Source: Flavisolibacter longurius (GTDB lineage: Bacteria > Bacteroidota > Bacteroidia > Chitinophagales > Chitinophagaceae). From it: a DNA stretch of 64,000 nucleotides. Position 1 is the stretch's first letter. Each line of letters begins with the position of its first letter. Location: contig JACJGO010000017.1 in assembly GCA_014163555.1 (NCBI GenBank), forward strand, positions 1-64,000, read 5' to 3'. Shown here piece by piece: positions 51,079 through 60,004 of this stretch. The notes under the pieces were generated by a model, which had not been told where the DNA came from, did not search any database, and saw only the letters and a list, made by a program, of their open reading frames with translations. The translations under genes were made by a program, and so were the position numbers.

Positions 51079-54000
51079 ATGAATGCACACCAAAAATCGA
51101 GAATATACCTTCTCTTTTTGAGCATTTGTGTATGTATTCAGACGGCGGTATTTGCCCAGTATTTTGGACGCAACAAGGTGCTTTACCAGGATTTCGATTT
51201 TAAGGTATTGCAGACACCCCATTTTGAGTTTTATACCTACCTGCCTTCCGGCGATTTGCGCAACAACATTATCCGGCGAACGGAGCAGTGGTACACCATG
51301 CACCAGCAGGTGTTACGGGATACGTTTAAAGAAACCAATCCTTTCATTCTTTACAACAGCCATGCACATTTTCAGCAAACCCGGGCCATTGATGGACAAA
51401 TTGATGTCGGCACAGGCGGCGTTACCGAAGGGCTGAAAAACCGGGTGATCATGCCCATTATGGAAAGTCGGGCACAAACGGATCATGTGCTGGGGCACGA
51501 ATTGGTTCACGCTTTTCAATACCACCTGGTGAAGGATTCCTTCAGCCTGAATGCACTCAACAACCTGCCGCTGTGGATGGTGGAAGGCATGGCCGAATAC
51601 ATGTCCACCGGCTATCGAAATGCCAACACCGCCATGTGGCTGCGAAGCGGTGTCGCTTCCAACAAACTCCCTACACTGAAGGACCTCACCACAAGGCCCG
51701 ACCTTTATTTTCCCTATCGCTGGGGTGAAGCGTTTTGGGCCTATGTCACCGGACGCTGGGGCGATACCATCATCAAGCGGCTTTTTATGGAAACAGCCCG
51801 CCGTGGCTATAACGAAGCCCTGAAACGGCTTTTCAATATCGATGAAAAAGAATTCAGCCGGCAGTGGCAAGAGGCCATCCGTTCAGCCTATGCGCCGATT
51901 CAGAAAAGAACCTCGATAAAACCGCCCGGCACCAGTTTTATCGGCGAAAACAATGGCGGCCGGTTGAACGTGGTTCCGTCGATTAGTCCCGACGGGCAAT
52001 ACATTGCTTTTTGGTCGGAGAAGAATCTTTTTTCCATTGACCTTTTTATTGCCGATGCCACCACTGGTAAAATCACGGAACGGGTAACCTCCAATGCTTT
52101 TAATTCGCATGTTGATCAGTACAGTTCATATGAATCGGCTGTGGCCTGGAGTCCCGACAGCCGGCGCATTGCTTTTGTGGCTTTTGCAAAAGGCCGCAAC
52201 CGTTTGCTGCTTGCTGAACTGGATGGTAAGATCCGCGATGAGATTGACATTCCCGGGGTCAGCAGTTTTTCCAACCCTACCTGGTCGCCGGATGGAAAAA
52301 CGATTGTTGTCAATGGTTTGGTAAACGGGCAAAGCGATCTGTTTGCATACAACCTTGAATCCAAAAAAGTAAAGCAACTCACCAACGATCCCTGGTCTGA
52401 TTTTCAGCCGCAGTTTTCTCCTGACGGGCAAACCATTGCTTTTGTGACCGACCGGTTTAACGAGCCTGGTAATGCAGCACCGCAAGGCTATGCACACAAC
52501 ATAGCACTGTATAACCTAACCACGGGTGAAATCACTCATCTTGATTTTTTCAGGGGCGCCAACAACATGAACCCATTTTTCGGACCAGACCCCACGACAC
52601 TTTATTTCTTATCCGATCGCGATGGCTTACGAAACCTGTACACATACAACCTGGCAACAAAGCAAATCATTCAGCGGACCAATCTTTTTATCGGCATTAC
52701 CGGCATTACGCCGTATTCACCGGCAATATCCGTTTCCCGCAAAACAGGCGAAGTGGGTTACAGCTATTACCACGACAACCGGCATTTTATCAACAAGGCA
52801 AAACCAGCTGCGTTCGAGAAAATTGAAGTAGCGCCTACGCAGGTGGCAATGCAAGCGGCTGTATTGCCACCGTTCGACCGTATCGGTCCTGATATTGTGC
52901 AGGCAAATATTTTGTCGGCACCGCAGATTTCTTCAGCGCAGCAAACCTTTACGGAATTGCCGTACCGTCCTAAGTTTCAACTGGATTATATCGGGAGTAC
53001 CGGCGTTGGCATACAAACCGGTGGACCCCTGGGGACCGGTCTGGCAGGTGGTGTGAATGGCATTTTCAGTGATATCCTGGGCAACAACCAATTGTTTGGC
53101 GCCATTTCTCTTAGTGGTGAGATTTATGACCTTGCCGGACAGTTTTCTTACCTGAACCAAAAAAGCAGGATCAACTGGGGGGCAGGCATTTCGCATATTC
53201 CCTATTTGTCGGGATCCCAATATCTGTATTTCGATTCAATGCAGACAGACAACGGCAGTAGGATACCGGTGCTCAACAGTTCTATTGACCTGCTGCGCAC
53301 TTTCCAGGACCAGTTGATGCTATACGCTTCTTACCCGTTTTCCACCATCCGCAGGGTGGAGGTTGGCGGTTCGTTGGCACGGTACTACTACCGGCTCGAC
53401 CGGTATACGGAATTTTATGACGAATCGGGGCGGGCCTACCTGGGAGCCAAGCGGGAAAAGCTGCCCTCACCATCCGGGTTTACTTTCGGACAAGTGTACA
53501 CGGCACTCGTGGGCGACAATTCCCAGTTTGGTGTGGCCTCGCCACTGATCGGCAGCCGTTACCGGTTTGAAGGCGCCCGTTACCTGGGAGTAGTGAATCT
53601 TACCAATCTCACGGCCGACTACCGGAAATATTTCCGTATGGCACCGCTGACGTTTGCCACCCGTAACATGTACATCGGGCGGTTTGGCAAGGACAAGGAA
53701 AGTGGCGTACTGCCACCGCTATATATCGGCTACCCGTTTCTGGTTCGTGGTTACGATGCCATCGGCTATGCAGAAAACACCAATCAGTCCGATGTATCCA
53801 TCAACGATCTTATTGGCAGCAGCATGTATGTAACCAATGCGGAACTGCGCTTTCCCTTAACCGGGCCGGAACGCCTATCTGCCATCAAATCCGGCTTTTT
53901 GTTTACCGAACTGAATCTCTTTACCGATGGCGGCATCGCCTGGGGAAACCGTAAGTTGCTCAATGAGCAGGATGCTACCGGTAAGGTCAGCCGTTCATCG

Positions 54001-54141
54001 CGATTTATCCTGAGTAGCGGTATTTCCCTGCGGGTAAATCTTTTTGGTGCCCTGATCATTGAACCTTATTATGCTATTCCCTGGCAAAATGGTGGCTTCC
54101 GGAATGCAACGTTTGGATTGAACTTTGTTCCGGGATATTAG
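51079..54141 (+). CDS. Metallopeptidase-propeller-barrel outer-membrane protein
   Basis: A 1,020-residue exported protein with three modules. After a signal peptide (cleavage near AVFAQ, residue 27) comes a peptidase MA-like domain with the zinc motif HELVH (His140, Glu141, His144) and WMVEGMAEYM, with a third ligand Glu near 170-173. Residues about 300-600 hold TolB/WD40-like blades (SPDGQYIAFWSE, WSPDSRRIAFVAF, WSPDGKTIVVNG, FSPDGQTIAFVTD). The last 390 residues look like an Omp85/BamA-like or surface-antigen barrel ending in LNFVPGY. It may be a surface protease docked in the outer membrane. It is monocistronic. Confidence 0.9.
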   Translation: MNAHQKSRIYLLFLSICVCIQTAVFAQYFGRNKVLYQDFDFKVLQTPHFEFYTYLPSGDLRNNIIRRTEQWYTMHQQVLRDTFKETNPFILYNSHAHFQQTRAIDGQIDVGTGGVTEGLKNRVIMPIMESRAQTDHVLGHELVHAFQYHLVKDSFSLNALNNLPLWMVEGMAEYMSTGYRNANTAMWLRSGVASNKLPTLKDLTTRPDLYFPYRWGEAFWAYVTGRWGDTIIKRLFMETARRGYNEALKRLFNIDEKEFSRQWQEAIRSAYAPIQKRTSIKPPGTSFIGENNGGRLNVVPSISPDGQYIAFWSEKNLFSIDLFIADATTGKITERVTSNAFNSHVDQYSSYESAVAWSPDSRRIAFVAFAKGRNRLLLAELDGKIRDEIDIPGVSSFSNPTWSPDGKTIVVNGLVNGQSDLFAYNLESKKVKQLTNDPWSDFQPQFSPDGQTIAFVTDRFNEPGNAAPQGYAHNIALYNLTTGEITHLDFFRGANNMNPFFGPDPTTLYFLSDRDGLRNLYTYNLATKQIIQRTNLFIGITGITPYSPAISVSRKTGEVGYSYYHDNRHFINKAKPAAFEKIEVAPTQVAMQAAVLPPFDRIGPDIVQANILSAPQISSAQQTFTELPYRPKFQLDYIGSTGVGIQTGGPLGTGLAGGVNGIFSDILGNNQLFGAISLSGEIYDLAGQFSYLNQKSRINWGAGISHIPYLSGSQYLYFDSMQTDNGSRIPVLNSSIDLLRTFQDQLMLYASYPFSTIRRVEVGGSLARYYYRLDRYTEFYDESGRAYLGAKREKLPSPSGFTFGQVYTALVGDNSQFGVASPLIGSRYRFEGARYLGVVNLTNLTADYRKYFRMAPLTFATRNMYIGRFGKDKESGVLPPLYIGYPFLVRGYDAIGYAENTNQSDVSINDLIGSSMYVTNAELRFPLTGPERLSAIKSGFLFTELNLFTDGGIAWGNRKLLNEQDATGKVSRSSRFILSSGISLRVNLFGALIIEPYYAIPWQNGGFRNATFGLNFVPGY

Positions 54142-54271
54142 GGGAATGAAAATTATTGGTAAGAATAAAGAGATAAGCTGAAAAACGGATGGAAAATGCG
54201 GAAGAAAAAACTGGAAAGCATTCTCCTCTAACCATCCGCGTTAGCGCCTCGATCAAATAAAAAAGGAAACC

Positions 54272-54499
54272 ATGACAAAAAAAGATTTTACCAGCCAGGA
54301 AAATATCGACAGGGAAAAAGGAGAAGAAAACGAAGGGACAAATCTATCGAAGGGGAATGAAGAAGGAGAAACCGCTTCCGGAAAAACCTACGTGAAAAAT
54401 GCGAATGCGACCGGTGATGGAGCGTTTGGCCGTACCGAAACCAGTTTGCCGGAAGAAGAGGAGTTGGATGAACAAAAAGAAACCGATCCGCCTTACTGA
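54272..54499 (+). CDS. Small acidic hydrophilic protein
   Basis: A 75-residue highly charged protein (Glu 17, Lys 9) without hydrophobic segments: MTKKDFTSQENIDREKGEEN, then GKTYVKNANATGDGAFGRTETSLPEEEE. The NANATGDGAFGR block resembles small Bacteroidota proteins I recall with ASGDGA(L/Y)GR. An AAAAAGGAAACC leader directly before the ATG gives a purine-rich ribosome site. The 3' end overlaps the convergent uvsE gene by seven bases. Its role is unknown; such proteins are often stress-related, which is inference. Confidence 0.65.
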   Translation: MTKKDFTSQENIDREKGEENEGTNLSKGNEEGETASGKTYVKNANATGDGAFGRTETSLPEEEELDEQKETDPPY

Positions 54500-55416
54500 A
54501 CCAGTTCGGCTTTTGACCTGGCCGGGCATTGTTCAGGATGTTCTTCGCGGTATTTCATTAGGGAGAGCTCTTTCATTTTGGTCTCCAGCATAATGTCCAC
54601 GTCTTTTCCGTACGTATGGATCGTTTCATGCACCCAGTCGGAGTGGGCTTCCTTCTTGGCGTCCGGGTTTTCGTTTTCTTTCCGGGAACTGGAATAATGA
54701 AAAGTGGGTTTTACATCCCAGGTAGAAAAGGCCGTATGAAACGCTTCTTCTTCTGTTTGGGTGCCGGAATGAAGCTTGTGATGGAAATAATCAAACACCA
54801 CCGGAATGCCGATCATCCCGTGTAAAACAGAAAGGTCCTTTACCGTGTACAAACCGCCTTTATCATCATTTTCAACCGTCAGCCTTGAGCGGAGGTTCCC
54901 TGACAAAAGACCGAAGTTTTCGGCAAACCGTTTCAGGGTTTCTGTTTTGTCGCCATAGGCACCGCCCACATGAATGTTGATCTTATTCCAGTGGGAGGCC
55001 TGCAATCCCATAAGGTCAAATATTTCCGCATGAAGCTCCAGGTCTTTGATGGTGTTTTGCAGCGTGGCACCTGACCCTGCCAGTTTGTTGAAAGGGCCCG
55101 GGTGGCTGCTGATGCGGACCGGCAGTTTACCTGCCGCTTCCAGTATCTCTCTTATCTCACGGTAGTGGGGCATGTCCTTCAGCTTGTATTCCGAAGCCCA
55201 TGGAAAAAGATCAGAGGTAACCCGGAAAACATGCACGTCATTTTCAACATTCCATTCCAGGATTTGCAAAAAGGCCTGCACATTTTGATAGGCCAGCTCG
55301 GAAGCATAGGTTATTCCTTTTTCCAGGAAGGTTTTCCGGATCATACCACGGTTGGTGGTGATGCCTTTTTCGGCCAGTGTCACATTGATGCAGGCATATC
55401 CCAGGTTCATACGCAC
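54493..55416 (-). CDS. uvsE: UV DNA damage endonuclease (UVDE)
   Basis: A 307-residue TIM-barrel endonuclease that nicks DNA 5' of cyclobutane dimers and 6-4 photoproducts, starting a repair path independent of UvrABC. Family motifs: NLGYACIN (about 4-11), FRVTSDLFPWAS (about 65-76), RISSHPGPFN (about 101-110), NKINIHVGGAYGDK (about 144-157), LTVENDDK (about 180-187) and PVVFDYFHHKLH (about 206-217). Metal-ligand His, Glu and Asp residues are all visible. It converges with the small acidic protein gene. Confidence 0.95.
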   Translation of the reverse strand: MRMNLGYACINVTLAEKGITTNRGMIRKTFLEKGITYASELAYQNVQAFLQILEWNVENDVHVFRVTSDLFPWASEYKLKDMPHYREIREILEAAGKLPVRISSHPGPFNKLAGSGATLQNTIKDLELHAEIFDLMGLQASHWNKINIHVGGAYGDKTETLKRFAENFGLLSGNLRSRLTVENDDKGGLYTVKDLSVLHGMIGIPVVFDYFHHKLHSGTQTEEEAFHTAFSTWDVKPTFHYSSSRKENENPDAKKEAHSDWVHETIHTYGKDVDIMLETKMKELSLMKYREEHPEQCPARSKAELVQ

Positions 55417-55627
55417 TAAACTCTTTTAGCCCCTAATGGTTCAATTATGGCGCCAGAAGTTTTGAACACGTTAAGACCCAACCAAAGGCCATGCAATAAG
55501 TTTCTATTCTGCAATCAAAAATGGGGAATCATGGATGCTTTCTGCTGTGGTTTTTTGTTGTTTCAACTACCCTAAAACGCCTGCGGATCTAATAACAAAA
55601 TCTTTTGAAAATCAAGTCCGAAAAAGC
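55417..55627. other. Intergenic stretch without a visible gene
   Basis: About 210 bases between the divergent uvsE start and the promoter at 55628. It is AT-rich, and I see no hairpins, repeats or ORFs I could support. Confidence 0.4.
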
Positions 55628-55658
55628 GTTTTTTATGTCTTTTCCTTTCCTATCTTTA
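55628..55658 (+). promoter_or_regulatory. Candidate promoter for a short transcript
   Basis: TTTT (55628-55631), 19 bases, then TATCTTTA (55651-55658), one mismatch from TAnnTTTG. A transcript from here would start near 55665 and run to the terminator at about 55807. Confidence 0.4.
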
Positions 55659-55664
55659 TGGCTC

Positions 55665-55807
55665 ACCAAAAAAAAAGGAGGTATTCATGAGTCTACAGCA
55701 TATTCATGGGAAACCTTCGGTTGGTATCGCCTAACCGGGTTACTCTCATCAAAATATCTGGGCGCTAAAAGCGCAAGCAAATCCCGCCAACGGCGGGGTT
55801 TCTTTTT
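55665..55807 (+). ncRNA. Candidate structured short RNA or leader with a 15-codon ORF
   Basis: The roughly 140-base stretch has its own promoter-like and terminator signals. Inside is AAAGGAGGT at 55674-55682, a perfect Shine-Dalgarno site, then ATG at 55687 and a 15-codon ORF (MSLQHIHGKPSVGIA, stop 55732-55734). ATGAG of the start can pair with CTCAT at 55744-55748. CGGTT/AACCG and GCGC hairpins follow. It could be a leader controlling the transglutaminase gene at 55849, or an independent RNA. I do not recognise any known RNA family. Confidence 0.35.
55779..55807 (+). terminator. Intrinsic terminator upstream of the transglutaminase-like gene
   Basis: AAATCCCGCC, loop AAC, GGCGGGGTTT is a 10-bp stem (one T-G pair) followed by CTTTTT, ending 42 bases before the next gene's ATG. 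Nothing ends just before it except the short ORF at 55687-55734. Confidence 0.75.
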
Positions 55808-55848
55808 CTCAGTATATTAGAGATACAATCAATATTTATTTCGAGGTT

Positions 55849-56865
55849 ATGAAATGGTGTGTTGGAATACTGGTTTGCCTGCTTTCCCTGGAAGCAGCGG
55901 CACAAAGGCCGGTTGCCAGTTTTGCGGCTATCGACTGGCAGGCCCAATCGGTTCGTGCAAAAACCCCGGATACCCTTGCCCGCCAGCTTACGGCCGGTTA
56001 CACCACCGACCTGGAAAAAGTGCGGGCCATCTTCACCTGGATTTGCCAGAACATAGCCTACAACAGCAATATTTACAAACCGATGTACCGCCGTCCGGCC
56101 TTTATTCCGGAGCCCTTGGATACCGTGTCGGAATGGAAGTCGGCCGATGAAATGATTGCACAAAAAGTAATGAACCGCAGGATGGCTGTGTGCGACGGCT
56201 ATTCTCGGTTGTTTAAAGTGTTGTGTACTTATGCCGGCGTGCAGGCAGAGGTGATCAATGGCTATGTACGAACTAATTATGGATCTACCTCAGAACGTTT
56301 TCGCACCAACCATACCTGGAATGCCGTGCGGATCGACAGTGCCTGGCACCTGGTGGATGTGACCTGGGCGGCTGGCTACATGACCTACAACGACGAGTTT
56401 GTACCCAAACAAAATGATTTTTATTTTCTAACCCGTCCACAGGATTTTGTTCGCGACCATTTCCCGGAAGACCTGCGTTGGACTTTGCTGGAAGAACCTC
56501 CCACGCTGGCCGAATTCCGCAAAATGCCCTTCAAGGTAAAATCCTATATCAAGTACGATATTCAGTCGTATTCGCCCCGCAATGGTCTGGTGGAAGCAGA
56601 AGTGGGAGATACACTGGTCTTCTCGCTTAGCCTGAAAGATGTAAAGCGGGCAAAAAATACCATTTCCGATCCTTTTCTGGATACCGCCACCTATTCGCTT
56701 TCGCCCCGCAGTGTTTTTATTAAACCGGTTAAGGAAACGGGTGTCGATGTGTTTTATTCGTTTGTTGTGGATGCGTCCACGCAATGGGTGAACCTCCTGT
56801 TTAACGATGATGTGGTACTGCGGTATAGCCTACAGCGCCGGCGCTCCGACCTGGCAAGCAACTGA
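55849..56865 (+). CDS. Exported transglutaminase-like protein
   Basis: A 338-residue protein with a signal peptide (MKWCVGILVCLLSLEAAAQ). The transglutaminase-like domain (about 50-180) has the papain-type triad Cys115 in RMAVCDGYSRLF, His155 in RTNHTWNAV and Asp170 in HLVDVTWAAG, so it may act as a protease, cross-linker or amidase in the periplasm. The C-terminal 150 residues are beta-rich and probably a separate domain. Its 3' end overlaps the convergent Mut7-C gene by 36 bases. A terminator before its start suggests a promoter in the short gap or readthrough control. Confidence 0.88.
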   Translation: MKWCVGILVCLLSLEAAAQRPVASFAAIDWQAQSVRAKTPDTLARQLTAGYTTDLEKVRAIFTWICQNIAYNSNIYKPMYRRPAFIPEPLDTVSEWKSADEMIAQKVMNRRMAVCDGYSRLFKVLCTYAGVQAEVINGYVRTNYGSTSERFRTNHTWNAVRIDSAWHLVDVTWAAGYMTYNDEFVPKQNDFYFLTRPQDFVRDHFPEDLRWTLLEEPPTLAEFRKMPFKVKSYIKYDIQSYSPRNGLVEAEVGDTLVFSLSLKDVKRAKNTISDPFLDTATYSLSPRSVFIKPVKETGVDVFYSFVVDASTQWVNLLFNDDVVLRYSLQRRRSDLASN

Positions 56866-57582
56866 ACGGAATTGCGCAATGCGCCGCACCATTTTATCGT
56901 AGTGTGATCCCTTCCAGTAAACTTTTTGGCAGTGACTGCATTGATAAAATTCATGGAAATGTCCCCTGGTGTTCGGCGGCAGTTTATACTGAATTTTTTC
57001 TTTTTCGACAGTAGCAATCAATCCGTTACAGGCTATGCAGCGGCTGAAGGGCCGGATGTGATCGCAAAGGGAAAACCGCTTTACCACTTCTGCCAATTGT
57101 TCCTCTGGATTTTGTGACCGGAGCCAATACCCATAGCGAAGCACTTTGTGTTTTAAAAGACCCACGTCTCTGGTAAGGGCAATCCTGTTTTGGTGGGCAG
57201 CAAGAGCAACAATTTCGGCGTCTGCATAACCGGTTTCATAATGCGTATCAAAACCCAATAGCCGTAGTAAGCGGGCCAGTTTTCCCAGGTGAACGTCCAG
57301 TACAAAGGCGATGGGTGATGGTTTAATAGCGACAGTTTCAAACGGCCTCACGTCAATAAGGTCATTAGGCTCCAGTCGGTACGAAAAGAGGACAGGATTC
57401 CCGTTCGCCTTGATTTCTTTTACTTCCACATGCGGAATGCCGATGGCCTCAATGGCATCTTTTACAGATGTACTATCCTTACCTGTATAACTGATCGGCT
57501 TATATTTTTTCCCGGCAGGCAAAAAATCATTGAGGTTGTAGTGAAATACAAACGTGCAGGAAATATCCATAGGGAAAACCAT
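56830..57582 (-). CDS. Mut7-C RNase-domain protein with ubiquitin-like N-terminus
   Basis: A 250-residue protein. The first about 85 residues resemble the ubiquitin-like (ThiS-like) domain that precedes Mut7-C in many bacteria (CTFVFHYNLNDFLPAG, DLIDVRPFETVAI). The Mut7-C PIN-like domain follows: FVLDVHLGKLARLLRLLGFDTHYETGYADAEIVALA (about 93-128), with Asp residues in the PIN pattern, and ALTRDVGLL (about 134-142). A zinc ribbon ends it, with Cys in SRCIACNGL and YQCSHCQKVYWKGSHYDKM. The RNase target is unknown. The start may be the ATG five codons in (57570). Confidence 0.88.
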   Translation of the reverse strand: MVFPMDISCTFVFHYNLNDFLPAGKKYKPISYTGKDSTSVKDAIEAIGIPHVEVKEIKANGNPVLFSYRLEPNDLIDVRPFETVAIKPSPIAFVLDVHLGKLARLLRLLGFDTHYETGYADAEIVALAAHQNRIALTRDVGLLKHKVLRYGYWLRSQNPEEQLAEVVKRFSLCDHIRPFSRCIACNGLIATVEKEKIQYKLPPNTRGHFHEFYQCSHCQKVYWKGSHYDKMVRRIAQFRSVACQVGAPAL

Positions 57583-57623
57583 GCAAATGTTTCACCGGGT
57601 TTACTATCCCTCTATGAAAAACT

Positions 57624-57647
57624 AAAAAAGAAGCCCTGCGGCTTCTT
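57624..57647 (-). terminator. Terminator after the first S9 peptidase gene
   Basis: AAGAAGCC, loop CTGC, GGCTTCTT, then on the minus strand a run of six T. It lies 113 bases past the S9 peptidase stop and 42 bases before the Mut7-C start. Confidence 0.6.
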
Positions 57648-57710
57648 ATCTGTTTAAAAGTTATTTCCACTTTATTCAATAAAAATGAAAAGTTTATCTG
57701 TGTTGCTTCC

Positions 57711-57738
57711 TATTCACCGCTCACCATTCACCATTCAC
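57711..57738. repeat. Heptanucleotide repeat after the S9 peptidase gene
   Basis: Four units: TATTCAC, CGCTCAC, CATTCAC, CATTCAC. They lie 22 bases after the stop codon of the S9 peptidase (57760). Confidence 0.7.
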
Positions 57739-57759
57739 AAAGGGCCTTGTACGCTGCCC

Positions 57760-59910
57760 CTACTTTATCCAGCGCTGGAAAAATTCGTAGGTACGCAACA
57801 TTTGGTCGATGCGTTGCCGGTTATCGCCGCTGCGGGTGATTTCATGAGTAGCCCCTGGGTGGCGCACATACTCCACAGGGCGGTTTAATACTTTCAGGCT
57901 GCGGAACAACATTTCACTTTGGACAAAGCCAGTGCGGCGGTCATTATCGCCATGAAAGATGATAAACGGTGTGGTAATGTTCTGCACATAATTGATGGGC
58001 GATTCCCGTTGCAGCACGGTTCTTACCTGCGGCTCCCAGGGGTAGCCGCCAAAATACCGCGGCACCAGTCGCCAGGCATTTCCTTCACCAAAAAAAGTTG
58101 ACAGGTCATACACGCCTCTTTGGGCACAGGCTGCTTTAAACCGTTTGTCGTGGCTGATGATCCAGGCCGTCAGGTAACCGGCATACGATCCTCCGGTAAT
58201 GGCCAGTTTGGCCGTATCGGCCCAGCCTTCCCCAACTGCCTTATCCAGCGCCGTCAACACATCGGAGGTGGGACCGGCACCCCAATCATTGATGTTAGCC
58301 CGCAAAAAATCCGTTCCGTAACCACCGGAGCCTCTGGGGTTGCTGTACACAACACCATACCCCTTCGCCGCAAAAAACTGGAACTCGTGCCACATGCTTG
58401 CCTCGCTGGGTCCCCACATGGCCGATGGCCCGCCATGAATTTCCAATAGCAAAGGGTATTTTTTGCCGGCTTCAAAATTGGTGGGTTTCATTACCCAGTA
58501 TTCAACCGTTAGGCCCTTGTTGTTGACAAACGTATTTTTTACAGGCAGAGAAAGCTTCTTTTCTTTCACCCAGCTATTGAAAGCGCTTAATTGGATGGGC
58601 TCTTTTAAGGCAACATCGGCAAAATAAATTTCGGAAGGATTGGTGACTTCGGTTTTGCTAAAAAGAATCCCGTTTTTGCCTAACCCAAATGATGTAATGC
58701 CAGCATCAAATGCGGAGAGTTGTTCAATCTTTTTTGTGGCAAGATTCAGCCTGTACAGCGGCGAACCGCCATTGCTTTGCGCGGTGAAATAGAGGGCCTT
58801 TTCATCGGCGCTCCAGGTTAGTCCGCCTTTGTTGCGATCAAACGGAATTGTGATCGCATCCGATTCCTTTCCGGCAAAAGGCATGATGGCAAGAGAAGGC
58901 ACATCCACTTCGAGTGTGCCATACTGGTAGGCCAGCCATTTTCCCGAGGGTGATACCAAAGCATTACCATAGGTCATTCCTTTTTTTCCTAACAGCTGGC
59001 GCACATTTTTGCCATCGGCATCGGCCAGATAAATTTCACTTTCCAGTGTACGGTCAGGATGCTCCAGCGAATCCATGCGGGCAGCTAAAATGAGATATTT
59101 GCCATCTGGTGTAAATTCTACCGCACTGTAACGGGCAAAACCGGTAAGAATCGGTTTTGCCTGCGCAACGGGTTTGACATCGATGGTATAAAACTGCGCA
59201 AAGCTCATGTTGCTGCTGATATTGGCCTCATCCTGGAAGTTCAGCTTGTTCAACACGGTAGCTTTTCCATCAGCCTCATTGGCCAACAGGTACGCTCTTA
59301 TTTGGTCGGTGTTGCCATTTGGATCAGGCCTGGCAAGTGCCGCTCTTTTTATATCGGCTGTGGTCAGTCCAGGTTTTTCCAGCGGCCATATAGGATAGCC
59401 ACCCGAAGGATTTAAGAGCGAATCTTTCACCAAGTCCTTAAAGGAGATAGAGGACGAGAAAACAATGCGGCTTCCATCTGGCGACCATTTCGGATTGGAA
59501 GCGCCGCGGTTGCCTGTTGTCAGTTGCCAGGCTTCGCCGCCATTCATAGGCAAAATAAAAATCTGCGGCCTTCCTTCCACGGTCCGCACAAATGCCAGCC
59601 GGCTACCATCAGGGCTCCACACGGGAGAGGAGGCGGATTCTTTTGCATGTGTAACCTGGACCGGTTTGCTATTCTTAGCCATATCTACAAGATAGACTTG
59701 GGTAAGATAACGGTAATCGAGTTTGGAAGTGGGTGAAGGTTCAATGGTAGTAAGGGTAAAGGCAGCCTTATTGCCATTTTCCGAAACGGCAATGTTGCCG
59801 GCCGTCCGGATCTTCAACAGGTCGGTAACCTCTATAAGGCCGGTTCCGTTTTGTGCAAAAATGAGCAGGGTGCAGAAACTGCAGAAGAGTAAAACGATCG
59901 TTTTTTTCAT
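57760..59910 (-). CDS. S9-family (prolyl oligopeptidase) peptidase, first copy
   Basis: A 716-residue exported peptidase. A signal peptide (MKKTIVLLFCSFCTLLIFAQ) sets the start at 59910. Residues about 30-430 form a TolB-like propeller (SPVWSPDGSRLAFVRT, NPKWSPDGSRIVFSS). The alpha/beta-hydrolase domain has Ser575 in ITGGSYAGYL, Asp657 in HGDNDRRTG and His689 in GATHEIT. All triad residues are present, so it should cleave peptides in the periplasm or outside. The next S9 gene lies 94 bases upstream on the same strand. They are related but not near-identical. Confidence 0.94.
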   Translation of the reverse strand: MKKTIVLLFCSFCTLLIFAQNGTGLIEVTDLLKIRTAGNIAVSENGNKAAFTLTTIEPSPTSKLDYRYLTQVYLVDMAKNSKPVQVTHAKESASSPVWSPDGSRLAFVRTVEGRPQIFILPMNGGEAWQLTTGNRGASNPKWSPDGSRIVFSSSISFKDLVKDSLLNPSGGYPIWPLEKPGLTTADIKRAALARPDPNGNTDQIRAYLLANEADGKATVLNKLNFQDEANISSNMSFAQFYTIDVKPVAQAKPILTGFARYSAVEFTPDGKYLILAARMDSLEHPDRTLESEIYLADADGKNVRQLLGKKGMTYGNALVSPSGKWLAYQYGTLEVDVPSLAIMPFAGKESDAITIPFDRNKGGLTWSADEKALYFTAQSNGGSPLYRLNLATKKIEQLSAFDAGITSFGLGKNGILFSKTEVTNPSEIYFADVALKEPIQLSAFNSWVKEKKLSLPVKNTFVNNKGLTVEYWVMKPTNFEAGKKYPLLLEIHGGPSAMWGPSEASMWHEFQFFAAKGYGVVYSNPRGSGGYGTDFLRANINDWGAGPTSDVLTALDKAVGEGWADTAKLAITGGSYAGYLTAWIISHDKRFKAACAQRGVYDLSTFFGEGNAWRLVPRYFGGYPWEPQVRTVLQRESPINYVQNITTPFIIFHGDNDRRTGFVQSEMLFRSLKVLNRPVEYVRHPGATHEITRSGDNRQRIDQMLRTYEFFQRWIK

Positions 59911-60004
59911 GAAGGTGAATGCGTTTAAAATCCAGAGCGAATTGCAAAAAAGAAAGATAAGGATTAGCTGAGATCCCGTGTAACGTGTTGCTTGTTCGGC
60001 AGAA

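Noticed and set aside
55735-55848. Readthrough fusion of the 15-codon ORF with the transglutaminase-like gene
   Set aside because: The frame is open after the TAA, but a strong terminator lies between and a signal peptide starts at 55849, so fusion is unlikely.
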